From the NCBI GenBank assembly GCA_963995525.1, contig OZ023217.1:25843587-25907586 (forward strand): a DNA stretch of 64,000 bases, written 5' to 3'. Positions 1-11,424 of this stretch are shown piece by piece (the stretch's first letter is position 1; every line of letters begins with the position of its first letter). The notes beneath the pieces are model-generated. The model was not told where the DNA came from. It saw only the letters and a list, made by a program, of their open reading frames with translations, and ran no database searches. This DNA comes from Escarpia spicata (Eukaryota; Annelida; Polychaeta; Sabellida; Siboglinidae). The translations under genes were made by a program, and so were the position numbers.

Positions 1-84
<84 letters not shown>

Positions 85-198
85 CACACACACACACACA
101 CACACGAACACACGAACACACGCACACACGCACACACGCACACACGCACACACAAACACACAAACACACAAACACACAAACACACAAACACACGCACG

Positions 199-263
<65 letters not shown>

Positions 264-278
264 ACACACGTGAACAGA
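1..278. repeat. (AC)n microsatellite with variant interruptions
   Basis: Almost pure CA dinucleotides with blocks of CACACG and CACAAA variants, continuing from before the window. No coding content. The stretch 279-510 that follows shows nothing recognisable. Confidence 0.97.
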
Positions 279-510
279 AAGGTGAATTTGAAATACCAGT
301 CAGCACATTTGACGAGTTTTTAAAAGACCTACGAGTCCATAACTACGGTAATGCAGCCAGGCGTTGTCACGACCCTGTCGCGGTGAAATAAAATGTGTTT
401 ATTGAACTCTTTTGACTTTGGTTTAGGTATGTGTACTTTCATTGTGAGTTGTGGATGTTCTAAATTCCATATACGGCTGTGCACATCAATTCCCAACTTT
501 AACGGACTTA

Positions 511-728
511 CATTTATTTGTATACCCTGCTGATGCTCAATGGCAGAACCATGAACTCGTTTGCTATACAAATTAAACAAGAGTGGATGTAGTTGGTATA
601 GGTCATTTAATAATTGTACCAACAAGAATTATATCACATACAGCAATCGATGAGATAAAGCAGAACAAATCATACTCTCATCGAGGTACTACACAAACAA
701 TTATTAAATGACAATCAGATTAGCAATG
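511..728. repeat. Dispersed direct repeat, copy 1, with internal inverted ends
   Basis: About 216 bp that recur at 1389-1604 with high identity, in the same orientation. Inside each copy, GTCATTTAATAATTGT near the middle is mirrored by ACAATTATTAAATGAC near the right end, giving a MITE-like unit of about 110 bp. No coding potential was recognised. Confidence 0.75.
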
Positions 729-1388
729 GCCAGAATAATCTGGTGAGTAATAAAATGCAAATATTTACAAACAAATATGGGCCAGTCGAGGTCTTAAGCA
801 TTGCCTCATTTACTTAGCCTATACAATCTAAAAATTGGACCACATGATAAAGTACTATATTGAAACCATGGTAGGTAATACATCAAAGCCTAATTAAAAG
901 ATGCCTCCCCAACATTTCGACGACTAAAACGACTACTCATCAATCCCACTTAATGTACAGCCCTAAAAACCCTGCGTACACTTGCTACTATATCATCAGT
1001 AAGGAGAGAAAAACCTTTCAGGCAAAACCTCGTGTACAATATATATGAGCAGAGAAAAGCGTCACAGAACAATTACCGGTACACGGACCGTAACAAAAAA
1101 TAACATTGAAAACATAATAGAACATCGTGATCACATGTTATACAACATTAGCACATTGGTGGTAAAGAGGGGAGGAAGGTGGGATGAATTCAATCTTCCT
1201 TTGTGTTGAAAAACATAGGCGTGTTACGCAGTCGAATTCCAACACAAAGGGAACGGTCCCAGCTCGTTTTAGTCCGGGTAAATGCTTACGTAATCCGGAC
1301 CGTTGGCAGACTCTCATTGAACAAAGCATTTATAGGAATCTTCGCCTCACGTTGTATAAATACTATTTTAACGTATGTAAAAATAATC
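729..1388. other. Unassigned spacer
   Basis: No recognisable gene or repeat. Short open frames at 1138-1463 overlap each other on both strands and look like chance. The stretch separates the two copies of the 216-bp direct repeat. Confidence 0.5.
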
Positions 1389-1604
1389 ATTTATACCCTG
1401 CTGATGCTCAGTGGCAGAACCCTGAGCTCATTTGCTATACAAATTAAACAAGAGTGGACGTAGTTGGTAAAGGTCATTTAATAATTGTACCAACAGGAAT
1501 TAGATTGCATACACCAATCGATGAGATAAAGCAAAACAAATCATACTCTCGTCGAGGTACTACACAAACAATTATTAAATGACAATCAGATTAGCAAAGG
1601 TGGG
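1389..1604. repeat. Dispersed direct repeat, copy 2
   Basis: Second copy of the 511-728 repeat, differing by scattered substitutions. It has the same internal GTCATTTAATAATTGT / ACAATTATTAAATGAC inverted pair and the same right end. It is followed about 55 bp later by a minisatellite. Confidence 0.75.
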
Positions 1605-1659
1605 GCGGTCATTTCCCCCACCGGCCTCCAGCAGTAGAGGCCCAACCCCCCACCCCCAC

Positions 1660-2168
1660 ATGCAATCCATGTAATTCACTCGGCCATCCATACAATCCAT
1701 GTAATTCACTTGGCCATCCATACAATCCATGTAATTCACTTGGCCATCCATACAATCCATGTAGTTCACTCGACCATCCACGCAATCCATGTAATTCACT
1801 CGGCCATCCATGCAATCCATGTAATTCACTCGGCCATCCATGCAATCCAAGTAGTTCACTCGGCCATCCACGCAATCCATGTAATTCACTCGGCCATCCA
1901 TGCAATCCATGCAAGGCACTCGGCCATCCATACAATCCATGTAGTTCATTCGGTCATCCATGCAACCCATGTAATTCACTCGGTCATCCATACAACCCAT
2001 GTAATTCACTCGGCCATCCATACAATCCGTGTAATTCACTCGGCCATCCTTGCAATTCTTGCAGTACACTCGGTCATCCATACAATTATTGTAATACACT
2101 CGGCCATTTATACAATTGTTGTAATACACCCGGCCATCCATATAATCCTTGTAGTACACTCGGCCATA
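1660..2168. repeat. 30-bp minisatellite, about 17 units
   Basis: The unit begins CGGCCATCCATACAATCCAT and has a period of exactly 30 bp, with degenerate units at the right end (2100-2168). Because 30 is a multiple of three, long open frames appear on both strands (for example 1575-2159 minus and 1710-2258 plus). These are composition artefacts, not genes. A single-copy counterpart of the unit can be seen near 8431-8462 in a related dispersed element. Confidence 0.95.
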
Positions 2169-2496
2169 AAGTTACACACTCGTTTCTTTTGCATTACTTG
2201 GGCACCGCGGCTATTAAATTTTCATTTTATATATTTTGTGAGTCAAGTAGCGTATTGAATCGCAGTTAGTGAACTTTACAGCCTACTTGCCTCGCAGTAC
2301 TTCGTTCGAACAGTATTGACTGAAAATAGTGTGTGTGCGCGCGCGTCCGTGCGTGTGTACTTGTATGCGTGCGTGTGCGTGGATGCGCGTGCGTGCACTG
2401 CGTGCGTGCGTGCGTGCGTGCGTGCGGTGTATGTGTGTGTCTGTGTGTTTATATATGTGCGTGCGCGCGTGCGTACGTGCGCGCATGCGTGCGTGC

Positions 2497-2574
<78 letters not shown>

Positions 2575-2640
2575 CGGCCGAGCGGATTTGCATGCGTGCG
2601 CGTTTGTGTACAATCAATACAATGTGTGAATCAGAACTCA
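2150..2640 (+). mobile_element. Non-autonomous dispersed element with internal GT microsatellite, copy 1
   Basis: The order is: end of the minisatellite, a single-copy core (about 2180-2300, containing GTAGCGTATTGAATC and GCCTCGC), a GT/GC microsatellite (2333-2575) and a tail (2585-2640, TACAATCAATACAATGTGTG). The core and microsatellite recur in the same order at 8500-8765, and the tail recurs near 9905-9940. The architecture of expandable tandem repeats inside a short non-coding element resembles bivalve pearl-type or Helitron-like elements. That assignment is inference. Confidence 0.5.
2333..2575. repeat. GT/GC-rich microsatellite ending in pure (TG)n
   Basis: TGCG/TGTG mixtures pass into an uninterrupted TG run at about 2499-2572. 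Cys/Val-rich and His/Thr-rich open frames across it on both strands are artefacts. Confidence 0.97.
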
Positions 2641-2940
2641 GAACTCAGAATCACTTGATTTGACCTATAAATGCGATACATATACAATGAATAACGTAAG
2701 TAATAGATAAGGTCGGGAGACTCCCATTAAGACATACAATATCTCTAGCACAGGAGCCACCCCATAAATATAAACAAACAACAAAATTTACATGTCACAA
2801 ATCATAATAGCATATGCCTTGTTTTACAGTTGATAATTACTCAGTGTCTCAACATGCATACATAATACAAGGATTAATTATATGTACTCTTGTACAAATT
2901 GACGTATACATGGATACTTAGGTATACATTTTTATACGTA
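2641..2940. other. AT-rich spacer
   Basis: Nothing recognised. A short duplication (CAGAACTCAGAACTCAGAAT) sits at the left edge. Confidence 0.5.
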
Positions 2941-3607
2941 TTACGAATTACATATAAAACAATTATGAGTACGACAACTGGATTCATAATTTAAAATAAA
3001 AACGTGTTTTGTGTATGTTGAAAAACCATATAGACTGTGGGTGTAAATTTTATTAATAATAATACTTGGTGTATTGTTAACTGTCTCTACTATGTTGTGT
3101 CTAATGCATTTTTTCGCAAATTCATGTTTGAATCTGGATATATACATATTATTTCTGTTACGTGTGCAATGCTGATGAATATCATTGTGTGTTTGGAAAA
3201 ACATTGAAGTAGTAGGGCAAAGATTGTTAATTAATTTATACTAAAATTTTTATTGTTTGCTTTTATAAATGTCATCCATCTTTAGCAACTGATGTCTTTT
3301 AAAAATAGGACTTGTGTGAGCATTATATATTTACTTAAGGATATTATTCGTATTGCTTTTTTCTGTAGTCTGCCATCTATTTGTAACACAGGGTATTCTA
3401 CTTTCTTTTGAGGCATATGAAAAATCATAAATGTAGTCTTTTTGGCATTTAGTGACAGTTTATTAGCTTTTAACCAATTGGTAATCTTTGTTAGTTCTTT
3501 GTTAATATTTTCACTTCTGAATCGTTAAATGTATTTAGTGTACTAGTAAGGGTGGTGTTGTCAGCACACGTTGTGAATTTGAAAAGGTCACTAGAAAGTG
3601 CTATATC

Positions 3608-3641
<34 letters not shown>

Positions 3642-3740
3642 GATATAGCACTTTCTAGTGACCTTTTCAAATATATATATATATATATATAATAAGAGTG
3701 GCCCTAAAATTGAACCTTGAATCAATGTATTTGATTAACG
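2941..3740 (-). mobile_element. LINE fragment, C-terminal end of ORF2 (decayed)
   Basis: Read on the minus strand, the broken frames from 3740 to 2941 give the end of a non-LTR reverse transcriptase ORF: a piece with LSLNAKKT-like and KKAIRIISLSKY motifs, then a tail with HEFAKKC, NNTPSIIINKIYTHSL and a final cysteine-containing NCFICNS. The same terminal tail recurs at 20,870-21,105 with other mutations, which supports a shared family. Frameshifts and stops show it is dead. A perfect palindrome interrupts it at 3577-3672. Confidence 0.7.
3577..3672. repeat. 96-bp perfect palindrome with AT core
   Basis: Bases 3577-3624 are exactly complementary to 3625-3672. The arms contain GAAAAGGTCACTAGAAAGTG and its complement, and the centre is (TA)n. 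A second (AT)n run follows directly. It could form a cruciform or hairpin, and the arm lies within LINE sequence. Confidence 0.95.
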
Positions 3741-3761
3741 TTTCAGTACCAGATCAATTTA

Positions 3762-4060
3762 GGATGAGCCACAAATCCGTTGACTAGTCGGACGACTAAT
3801 CCATTGTGTGCCCAAGTGTTCACAGCATCGATCGTTTCGATCTTGTGTCAGACTCGTACGTGATTCACTACCTCATCGTCGCCAATAAGTCCCTATATTG
3901 TCTGACATAAGAACTTAATTGAAACCTTGTAGTTGATAAGTTCGGCCAAGCACCAGAATATGTATCAATCGTTTCAAACAAAATACCAATAACATTATAT
4001 GATAGTATAAATGTACGGTAGAAGATGAATGCAAATGATGTGTCAATGTTAGCTATAGCA
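3762..4060. repeat. Dispersed repeat family B, copy 1
   Basis: Starts near GATGAGCCACAAATCC and recurs at 10,912-11,215 in the same orientation with about 80% similarity by eye. Shared blocks include CCAAGTGTTCACAGCAT and ACGTGATTCACTACC. No coding content or terminal structure was recognised. Confidence 0.65.
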
Positions 4061-4769
4061 ATATTTCTAAATAACATACACGTACGTACCCACACGGGTT
4101 CCAGAGCGAATACACAAATTAAACCGATGACTGACAACAAGCAATTCCACCAATAATGTCCATCAACCGAATGGCGCTACATGTTCACAGACGCATAAGA
4201 TTGTTTCCCTAAGCATTCGTAACATCCTCGCAAGCCAGGGCTGTTTGCCATGCAAGACTAGCCCTGACTGATCCCCTACGCGAAGTGCGGAAGTTAGCTG
4301 AGTCAAACTAGTAATTGACTTCGCCAGTCGCGACTGCTTCACTCGTGAGAACAGCGCAAATACCCGCCCCGATTTGAAGACGGGTAAACGACTTTTGGGA
4401 ATCCCAATATACAATTACCCGTTCGCCCATTAACACGAGCAGCTGAGCGGTATTTTGTATTCGAATAATTGCTTGTACTTCCTAAACATTGCATGTAACA
4501 CGAGCCACGGTTGGTTGAAATTAGTTTTATTATGATCACCTGACCTGCCGACATCCACTGATTTAGTGAGCAATTTTATAGGCTGAGCTTAAATTCAGAG
4601 TTTAGCATCAGCCTGGGGGTACTGTTGGCTGGCACTAACGTAATCAGCAGCAGCGACCCCTGGCGAGCGAGGTTAATTCGTAACGGTCATTTGTTTGTGC
4701 AGTTTTGTCCGCAATGTAACACGTCGCCAACTGATTGGCGGACGTTATGAGCAATCGACTGTTACAACC
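4061..4769. other. Unassigned sequence
   Basis: No domain was recognised in the short open frames on the minus strand (4163-4554). No repeat partner was found in the window. Confidence 0.4.
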
Positions 4770-4865
4770 GGTAACGTAATAATCGACTAGTAATGTAATA
4801 ATCGACCGGTAATGTACTAAATCGACTGGTAATATAATAATTGACCGGTAATGTCATAAAAACGA
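4770..4865. repeat. Short tandem repeat, unit about 20 bp
   Basis: Four to five degenerate units of ATCGACCGGTAATGTAATA. It lies upstream of a LINE copy. Confidence 0.75.
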
Positions 4866-5029
4866 CTAAGTTGATTATAATGATGATGACATTTCAATTG
4901 TTGTCAAGTTTTTATCCAGGACACAGCGGCGAAGTTTATACAGTTGGTTTTATGATAGTCTAATGATGATGCTGGACTAGGCAGTTTTAGCAAGCGTTTA
5001 ATTTTTTTATAGTATCTTAGTAACTTTTA

Positions 5030-7790
5030 TATTATGTGCACCTGTCTAGTTGAACTGCACCTGTGTTGCAACATTGCTGGTCGACCAGGCGTGACGTTGA
5101 CAACAAGAACATTGAACAACCATTCCTACAGCATGATCACATACAATAGGACTGAATTACTGCTGATTAGACGTACCTCTGAGACCCGACTTTACCCAGC
5201 ACTGGACAATTGTATTGCACCGCGTAGGGGCTGTAGGGCTGGCAGGTCCAATAAAAGACTTATTGCTGTACTGACTAATCCTCGCCACCGCCCCTGTTTA
5301 CTGTGAGACGCAAAGCGTACCTATAAATTTTGATTGCAGTGGAGATTCACACATCTTCACGTGTAACTAACTGTGCGAGACCTACAATAACTGCATGTCT
5401 ACTAAACACCCGGTCCTTGAAATCTAATGTGGATCAACTTGTCAAGTTGCTTGATGACAACGAACTTGATATTCTAGCATTGACAGAAACCTGGCTGAGC
5501 CCGGGTGATGCTAGTCGGACAGAGATAAATGCGTTTTCACCAAAGGGCTACAAATCTGACCACAAACCGCGTAGTGACAGAACTGGAGGAAGTGTTGGTG
5601 TCATCTACCATGCATCTTTCGAAATGAGGCAACTTGCCACAAAGACACGCGAAATACACTGTATAGGTTGTCTGTGCATAGTGGCAATCCCTGTGAATTA
5701 ATAAATGTGGATTGCCCATTACCAACCTACGCAATAGTTGGTGTAACTTTATACAAACAGAGACAGGGCTGCATGAACAATTCTGTAACATATGTCATCA
5801 TATATACACTGGGGGTACCGAGCGGACGTAGCACACGAAATACTGTTTCAGGATATGTGTTATCTATAGTCCTCCACCTTTTGCCCGTAATGGTCTGAGC
5901 GCATCGATGTTCATGGATGAATTCCAAGATTTTCTGCAGTGTTTCTGCATGGGCCATAACAACTTGATGATTGTTGGAGATTTCAACATAGACGTTGATT
6001 TATTGGATGAAACAAAGACTGTACGCTTTCACAACATCCTAGAATTTCATGGTCTGCATCAGCATGTGATGGAAAAGACACATTCAAAGTCCCACTCTAG
6101 ACCAGATAATCACGCGATCCGAAGTAGACATCATTGGTGATATCGTGGTTGAGAATCCGGGTATATCCGACCACTCTGCAGTGGCATTCAAGATACAAGG
6201 TTGTAAACCTTGTGCTCCCAAGAAACGAGACAGCTACAGATTATACCGCAATGTAAGTGCGTGTGACCTGCAGGCAGACATTTCTCAGTCAGAGCTGTAC
6301 ACTGCTCCAGTTGATGACATGGATGGACTTGTTCGCCAGTATGACTCGGTTTTGCGCGGCTTGTTGGATACACATGCTCTCGTAAGGCAGAAGACAATCA
6401 CGGTGCAGCCTGACGTGAAATTGTACAACAAAGGGTTACACAAGAAGATACAGACACGTCTATGCCGGAAATCTGGACTTGAAATTCATCACCAGAAGTT
6501 CACGCACCAGTGCACGGTCGCAAATAACTGTCTTCGTCAAGCCAAACATCGATACTATCCCGACAAGGTTGTTGAAGCTGGATCAAACCAAAAGAAACTT
6601 TATAGCATTGTGTACCCGCCACTGCCAGCGTATACCTCTCCAGAAGCTCTGGCTGAAGTTTTCCGAAAATACTTCCAAGAGAAAACTGCAAGCATTCGCT
6701 GTGCACTGAATCGCCGAGCGGGAGCACAGCGAGATGCCCAGACCACTACTTATGAACACGATGGAAGTCATCCTTTGGACAGTCTATCGCCAGCATCTGA
6801 GGATGAGGTCAGAAACATCATTACAACATCTGCTCCTCGATCCTGCTCACTCGATCCTCTGCCGACATGGATGCTGAATAATTGCCTTGACGCACTTGTC
6901 CCTGTCATTATCAGGATATTGAACATCTCGCTGGCCACAGGAGATGTGCCAGCTAACTTGAAAGCGGCACTTGTGACTCCGCTTCTTAAGAAACCGTCCT
7001 ACGTCGTCTTACGAGTTACCGACCGATAACTAATCTCAGTTGCCTGTCCAAAGTAATTGAGAAGGTGGTGCCGTCACGTTTGTCACGTCACTTGGCACTG
7101 CACAACCTATTTGAAGTGAATCGGTCAGCATACAGAAAGGGCCACAATGCAGAGAGTGCACTGCCGAGAATCCAGAACGATTTGCTCTTATCTGCGGATA
7201 ACCGGTGTGTCTCGTGTCTAATCCTCCTTGACTTGTCTGCTGCCTTTGACACGATTGACCACCAAGTTCTTGTGTCACGTCTGTCTAAGAAGATCGGCCT
7301 TTCGGGCATTAAACTGGTTTACCTCGTATCTTGAAAACAGAAAACAAGCTATTAAGATTGGAGAAGCCATCTCGAACATGTCCATGCTGACATGCGGTGT
7401 CCCCCAAGACTTGGGACCGTCACTGTTCACCATATACACGGCTGATGAACTGGGTTGCAAAATCCGACAACATGGTTTGGATTTTCATATGTACGCTGAC
7501 GATACGCAGCTCTACACAACATTCAAGATCCGACACATATGTTACCATATCTCAGTTAGAAACATGCATTGCTGACATCAACGGTTGGACGACAGCAAAC
7601 AAACTTCAATTAAATGGTAAAAAAACCTGTTCTGTTCACGGGATCTGAGGCGCTGCGCAGAAAGATACTTAAAATAAAGACCGACGTTGGAGCTAGACGC
7701 CCAAGTGACCCCCAGTACATGTATCAGAAATCTTGGGGTCATGTTCGAGAAGGCCACTTGGTTTTAAGAGATGCTCGAATCATGTGTTGA
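5030..7790 (+). mobile_element. LINE 1: CR1/L2-group non-LTR retrotransposon, endonuclease plus reverse transcriptase, frameshifted
   Basis: The pieces run in the order expected for a LINE ORF2. There is an N-terminal lead with a YNRTELLLIRR-like stretch and an arginine-rich segment (5034-5306). The apurinic-type endonuclease follows: NTRSLKSN and LALTETWLSPGD near 5400-5510, VGDFNID near 5980, and ISDHSAVAFK near 6165. The reverse transcriptase comes next, with LLDLSAAFDTIDH (near 7225) and YADDTQLY (near 7490), then a remnant of the NLGVMFEK motif (near 7725). At least five frame breaks and stops separate these blocks, so the copy cannot make protein. It lacks the 3' tail seen in LINE 2, so it is 3'-truncated. 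Layout and wording resemble LINE 2, but it is clearly another lineage. Confidence 0.85.
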
Positions 7791-8384
7791 GATGAGCAGT
7801 TAGCATTATAAAATGGCATCTTAATGACTCCTTTTTCGATTATTCTTTAAAAATTGCTTTTGATAGAATGCCTTAATATTAGGCATAATTTAAAATACAT
7901 TAGGTGCTCCTTATTCGTTCAGAGTGAAGTCGAGTGAAACTACACTTAACTTTAATTTAGTTTCCCCCCACGACATTCGTTTGAACTTCCTAAATGTGCA
8001 TGGAGATTTAAATTATGTACCGATGCGATGCTATACACACTAGTTTACTGTTATCATGTGGTGATGTTTAGTTGACTGCTCCAAATGAAGTATCGTCAAT
8101 GGCGGATAATAATCCTTCACCTTTGATGTTCTTGGAATGTCATATGTAAGATGCATTGTATTGTTTTTATCTAGTCTGTTAAACATTAATTGGTTCATTG
8201 TGTCACTACAATCACACTGATGTAAATTATACCATGACATTTTAGCAGTGGCAATAAATTGCCCATTTACAACTTGCACATTGTTTCTGTTGTTGTTTAC
8301 ATTAAACCTGTTGCCACTGAGACTGGTCAACCAGGATACTAATTACTTATAGTAATGACCCGGCAGAAGACATAAACACTGAAC
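7791..8384. other. AT-rich unassigned sequence
   Basis: No gene recognised. A 96-residue minus-strand open frame (8040-8330) has no recognisable motif and no partner elsewhere. Confidence 0.4.
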
Positions 8385-8765
8385 TAAATCCCACCGTGGT
8401 GCTACACTTCTTGAATTCAGAGCGTCCTTGTAGTACACCCGGACATTCTTATAATCATTGACCTTAACACACGGAAACTGCGCCACAGTTACACGTTTAG
8501 TTTCCATTACTTGGACGTCGCGACGACTCCATTTTTCGTTCAATCTATTTTGTGAAGTAGCGTATTGAATCACAGTTAATGAACTTAACAGTCTACACGC
8601 CTCGCCGTTTAATAGTACAGTTGTACTTCGTGCAAAAAGTATCGACTTATAAAGTGCTCGCGGTGTGTGTATGTGTGTGTGTGCGCGCGTGCGCGCGTCT
8701 GTACGTGCATGATATGTGTGCGCGTGTGAGTTCGTGCGTGTGTGCATCCGCACGTGCGTCATGCG
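8385..8765 (+). mobile_element. Non-autonomous dispersed element with internal GT microsatellite, copy 2
   Basis: The head (AATCCCACCGTGGTGCTACA) recurs in part at about 18,615-18,690. A single copy of the minisatellite-like motif lies at 8431-8462. The core at 8500-8610 matches 2180-2300 (GTAGCGTATTGAATCACAGT), and the GT/GC microsatellite is at 8665-8760. Compared with copy 1, the minisatellite segment is not amplified. Confidence 0.5.
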
Positions 8766-10009
8766 CGCCAGGGGCGTAGTGAGGGTTGTCGGTGCGCGGG
8801 AGCTAGTAAAACATAATTTGGCGCCTCTTCTCCCTCCATATTTTACAAGTTTCCTCTCCGAGCAAACTCAACTGGTCATGCACACATGAAAATTACTTAC
8901 ATATAAAATTGCAAATAGGCCTACTTAGCGTAGGTGAATACCAAGAGTACAGATTTTTTTTTTTCTCGATATGAACTGTGAACTGTTCATGGTAAAACCA
9001 ATACTAAATCTCAAATAAAAAACAATGAACACATTTATAAACACAAATAAGTATGCGTACCATAGAGGCACTTCACACCAAGACTGTTTTCATGCTTTAG
9101 TTGTTGTAAACTGATCAGCCACGTGCTGGTCGATGTTTATTTGTTCCTACAGTCGCCTCTCTATGATGAAGAGGGCTAAATCACTGAAGCGATTTTGTTC
9201 TACATACGCTTGCAGATAACACGAGTTGTGTCTTTGGTATTCAGTTCCTGTTCGGTCAAGAGACCGTCGTCTCGTGCTAATTTTCCGGACATTCTTTTCG
9301 TTTCATACCCTTCTCTGAACTCTGTATTCCCTAGTCCAGGCATCCCTAGTCCATGCATCCCTCCACACAACTTTTGCGGCACACTACGACACTGTGGCGC
9401 ATCTGTCCGCATCTCCTCCTCCGGTGTTTTGTGATTCATTTAAATTCTCGGAGAATCTCTCAAGTAGCCCCAAAATGTAATCGAAACAGTCGTTAATAGC
9501 TATGACAGATTCTGGCACTTCAAGGCGTCCGTCTGGTTTCGACCCCCATTTGACTATTGTGGCCGGGCCCGTCTGCCTTAATTTCTCCAATCGCAGAGTT
9601 GAACTTGCAAAAAAGATAGGGCCTACTGTTTCAATTGTTTCAAACAATATCACAACAAATGGTTCCTATCTGGCCGGTAGAATAGCAGCCATGTTTAAAC
9701 TGTGATTGTCACAACTGAAGGTCATAATCGTATACGTTATACGATGCCATCCGCTTGGTGGATATAAGCTGACCGTCGATTCGGCGCCCCCTGACCCGGT
9801 GCCCGGGTGCCAGTGCACCCCTCTGTCCGCGGGTAATTACGCCACAGGTGCGCAAGTGCGAACGTGCGAGCGTGCGTGCGTGCGAGTGCGAGTACGCGCA
9901 TGCATGCGCGTGCGTTTACAATCAGTGCAATATATGAATCAATTTAATATATTATTGTTTTATCTATAGAACAATGTTGATATTAGAATGAACCAGGCAT
10001 AGGTCAAAT
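8766..10009. other. Unassigned sequence with a short GTGC-rich stretch
   Basis: A GTGC-rich stretch at about 9845-9910 and the following TACAATCAGTGCAATATATG match the tail of the dispersed element at 2585-2640, so a 3' fragment of that family ends near 9945. Minus-strand open frames at 9200-9653 contain no domain I recognise. Confidence 0.4.
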
Positions 10010-10346
10010 TAAAAGAAAAAAAGGTAAGTTCTTATACAGCGCAGTATCCAGTCCTCAGGACTGTTTAAAGCGCTTTACACTTTACTCCCTGGCAGACCTG
10101 TTCAACCGAACACCATCTCGACATCTCTGGGAAGCATTCAGTCACGTTGCAACCAATGCGCGAAGACTATTCGTATACAAATAACCACCACTGTCTATAG
10201 CAGGTACACATTCATACAGCTGAGTGAACTGAAGCAATGTAAAGTAAGCGAACTCGCCTAAGGTTCGACACCGCCGCACAGGATTCGAACTGGCGTTCTC
10301 TCAGTCGAGAGACCGGAGCTCTCTTACCGCTGCGCTACTGCGCTAC
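10010..10346 (-). mobile_element. tRNA-derived SINE, copy A (nearly full length)
   Basis: On the minus strand it starts with a tRNA-like head: an A-box-like TAGCGCAGCGGTAAGAG and a B-box-like AGTTCGAATCCTG. A body follows with CAGTTCACTCAGCTGTATGA, then a tail with GTAAAGCGCTTTAAACAGTC and GCGCTGTATAAGAACTTACC. The same head, body and tail recur at 19,802 and 28,994, degenerate at 23,172 and truncated at 62,468. Internal RNA polymerase III promoter boxes are implied by the head. Confidence 0.88.
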
Positions 10347-10911
10347 ACAAATTAAATTGAATAGTTAGTTAACATGCAATATACTCTGACATTTCTTAAT
10401 TGAATTAAATTGCAATTAACCACACACATTTATAAGGCCAATTAAATAAAATTAAACCTTTATTTTGTTCAGTTAAATGAATTAATAATTAACGTTAATA
10501 TAAGACAAAAAGAAGCCAATATATGCTAAGGGACTAACTGGTGTCCCCGTATGTAACATGACAAGGGAGTTAATGAAACATAATATCCTTGTATAAATGG
10601 CTCTACAACTTAAAAACACATTTAGATAATTTAAATTAACTACTGTATTACCGAATGTTGATGTGCTACGATCATCAAAGCTAATTCTGACTACTAGCAA
10701 CATGCCAGTGATCGTTGCCACAGGAATGCATAGAATAAATAATAACCAATACAACAAACTAAATTGAAAGTTAACTGAGATCTTTTCAATTAAATAATTC
10801 TTCCAAAAAAATTAAGTAATTAAATGAGAATAATTAATATTTTTGGAGAAAGTTAACTAACTAAAGTAATACATTTTATTAACAAATTAACAATTGAAAT
10901 TAAACAATGTC
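10347..10911. other. AT-rich unassigned sequence
   Basis: Dominated by AATTAA-like words. The 91-residue minus-strand open frame at 10,482-10,757 is hydrophobic but has no recognisable motif and no partner elsewhere in the window. Confidence 0.4.
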
Positions 10912-11215
10912 TGGGATGAGCCACAAATCGTTGACTAGTTGGAGGACTATTCCAGTGTGTGTCCAAGTGTTCACAGCATGATCGTTTTGATCTGGTGTCA
11001 GACACGTACGTGATTCACTACCACATCGTCGCCGTTAACTCTCGCTATATCTGACGTAGGAACTTAATTAAAACCTTATAGTTGATAGGCGTTTCAGCCA
11101 AGCATCAGCATTCTTAATAATCGTTTAAAACAAAGTACCAATACAATATGACACATAAAATATAAAGTACAAAATTAATACACGTCTCGTGTCGACGTGT
11201 CATGTTAGCTTACAC
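10912..11215. repeat. Dispersed repeat family B, copy 2
   Basis: Partner of 3762-4060. Both copies begin with GATGAGCCACAAAT and share several 15-20-bp blocks in order. Their outer ends are not marked by obvious target duplications. Confidence 0.65.
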
Positions 11216-11424
11216 GTCAGACAGCGACGATCAAAATATGACGGAGATTATTAGCCAATGGACAACACGCCGCGATGGCTGACTCGCACCTGGACGCCGT
11301 TTATACTTAGAGAATGCTCACATTTATAGAAAAGGAGCAACGGTTTCCTTTGCCAACGTTTACGGTTGGTCAGTGGCTATCTTCAATTTCCTTCAATTTC
11401 TTTATTACCAAATCGTAATATGAT

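Noticed and set aside
1575..2258. Long open frames on both strands (194, 108 and 182 residues)
   Set aside because: They lie in a 30-bp tandem repeat, where open frames persist by periodicity. No start context or domain.
2276..2663. Cys/Val-rich and His/Thr-rich open frames
   Set aside because: Translations of GT/AC microsatellite in several frames.
9200..9653. Overlapping minus-strand frames as a possible host exon
   Set aside because: No recognisable domain, no consistent splice borders and no repeat partner. Left unassigned.
10290..10346. tRNA gene
   Set aside because: The tRNA-like heads here and at 19,802, 28,994 and 62,468 belong to SINEs: the same body follows in all, and the cloverleaf is not convincing.
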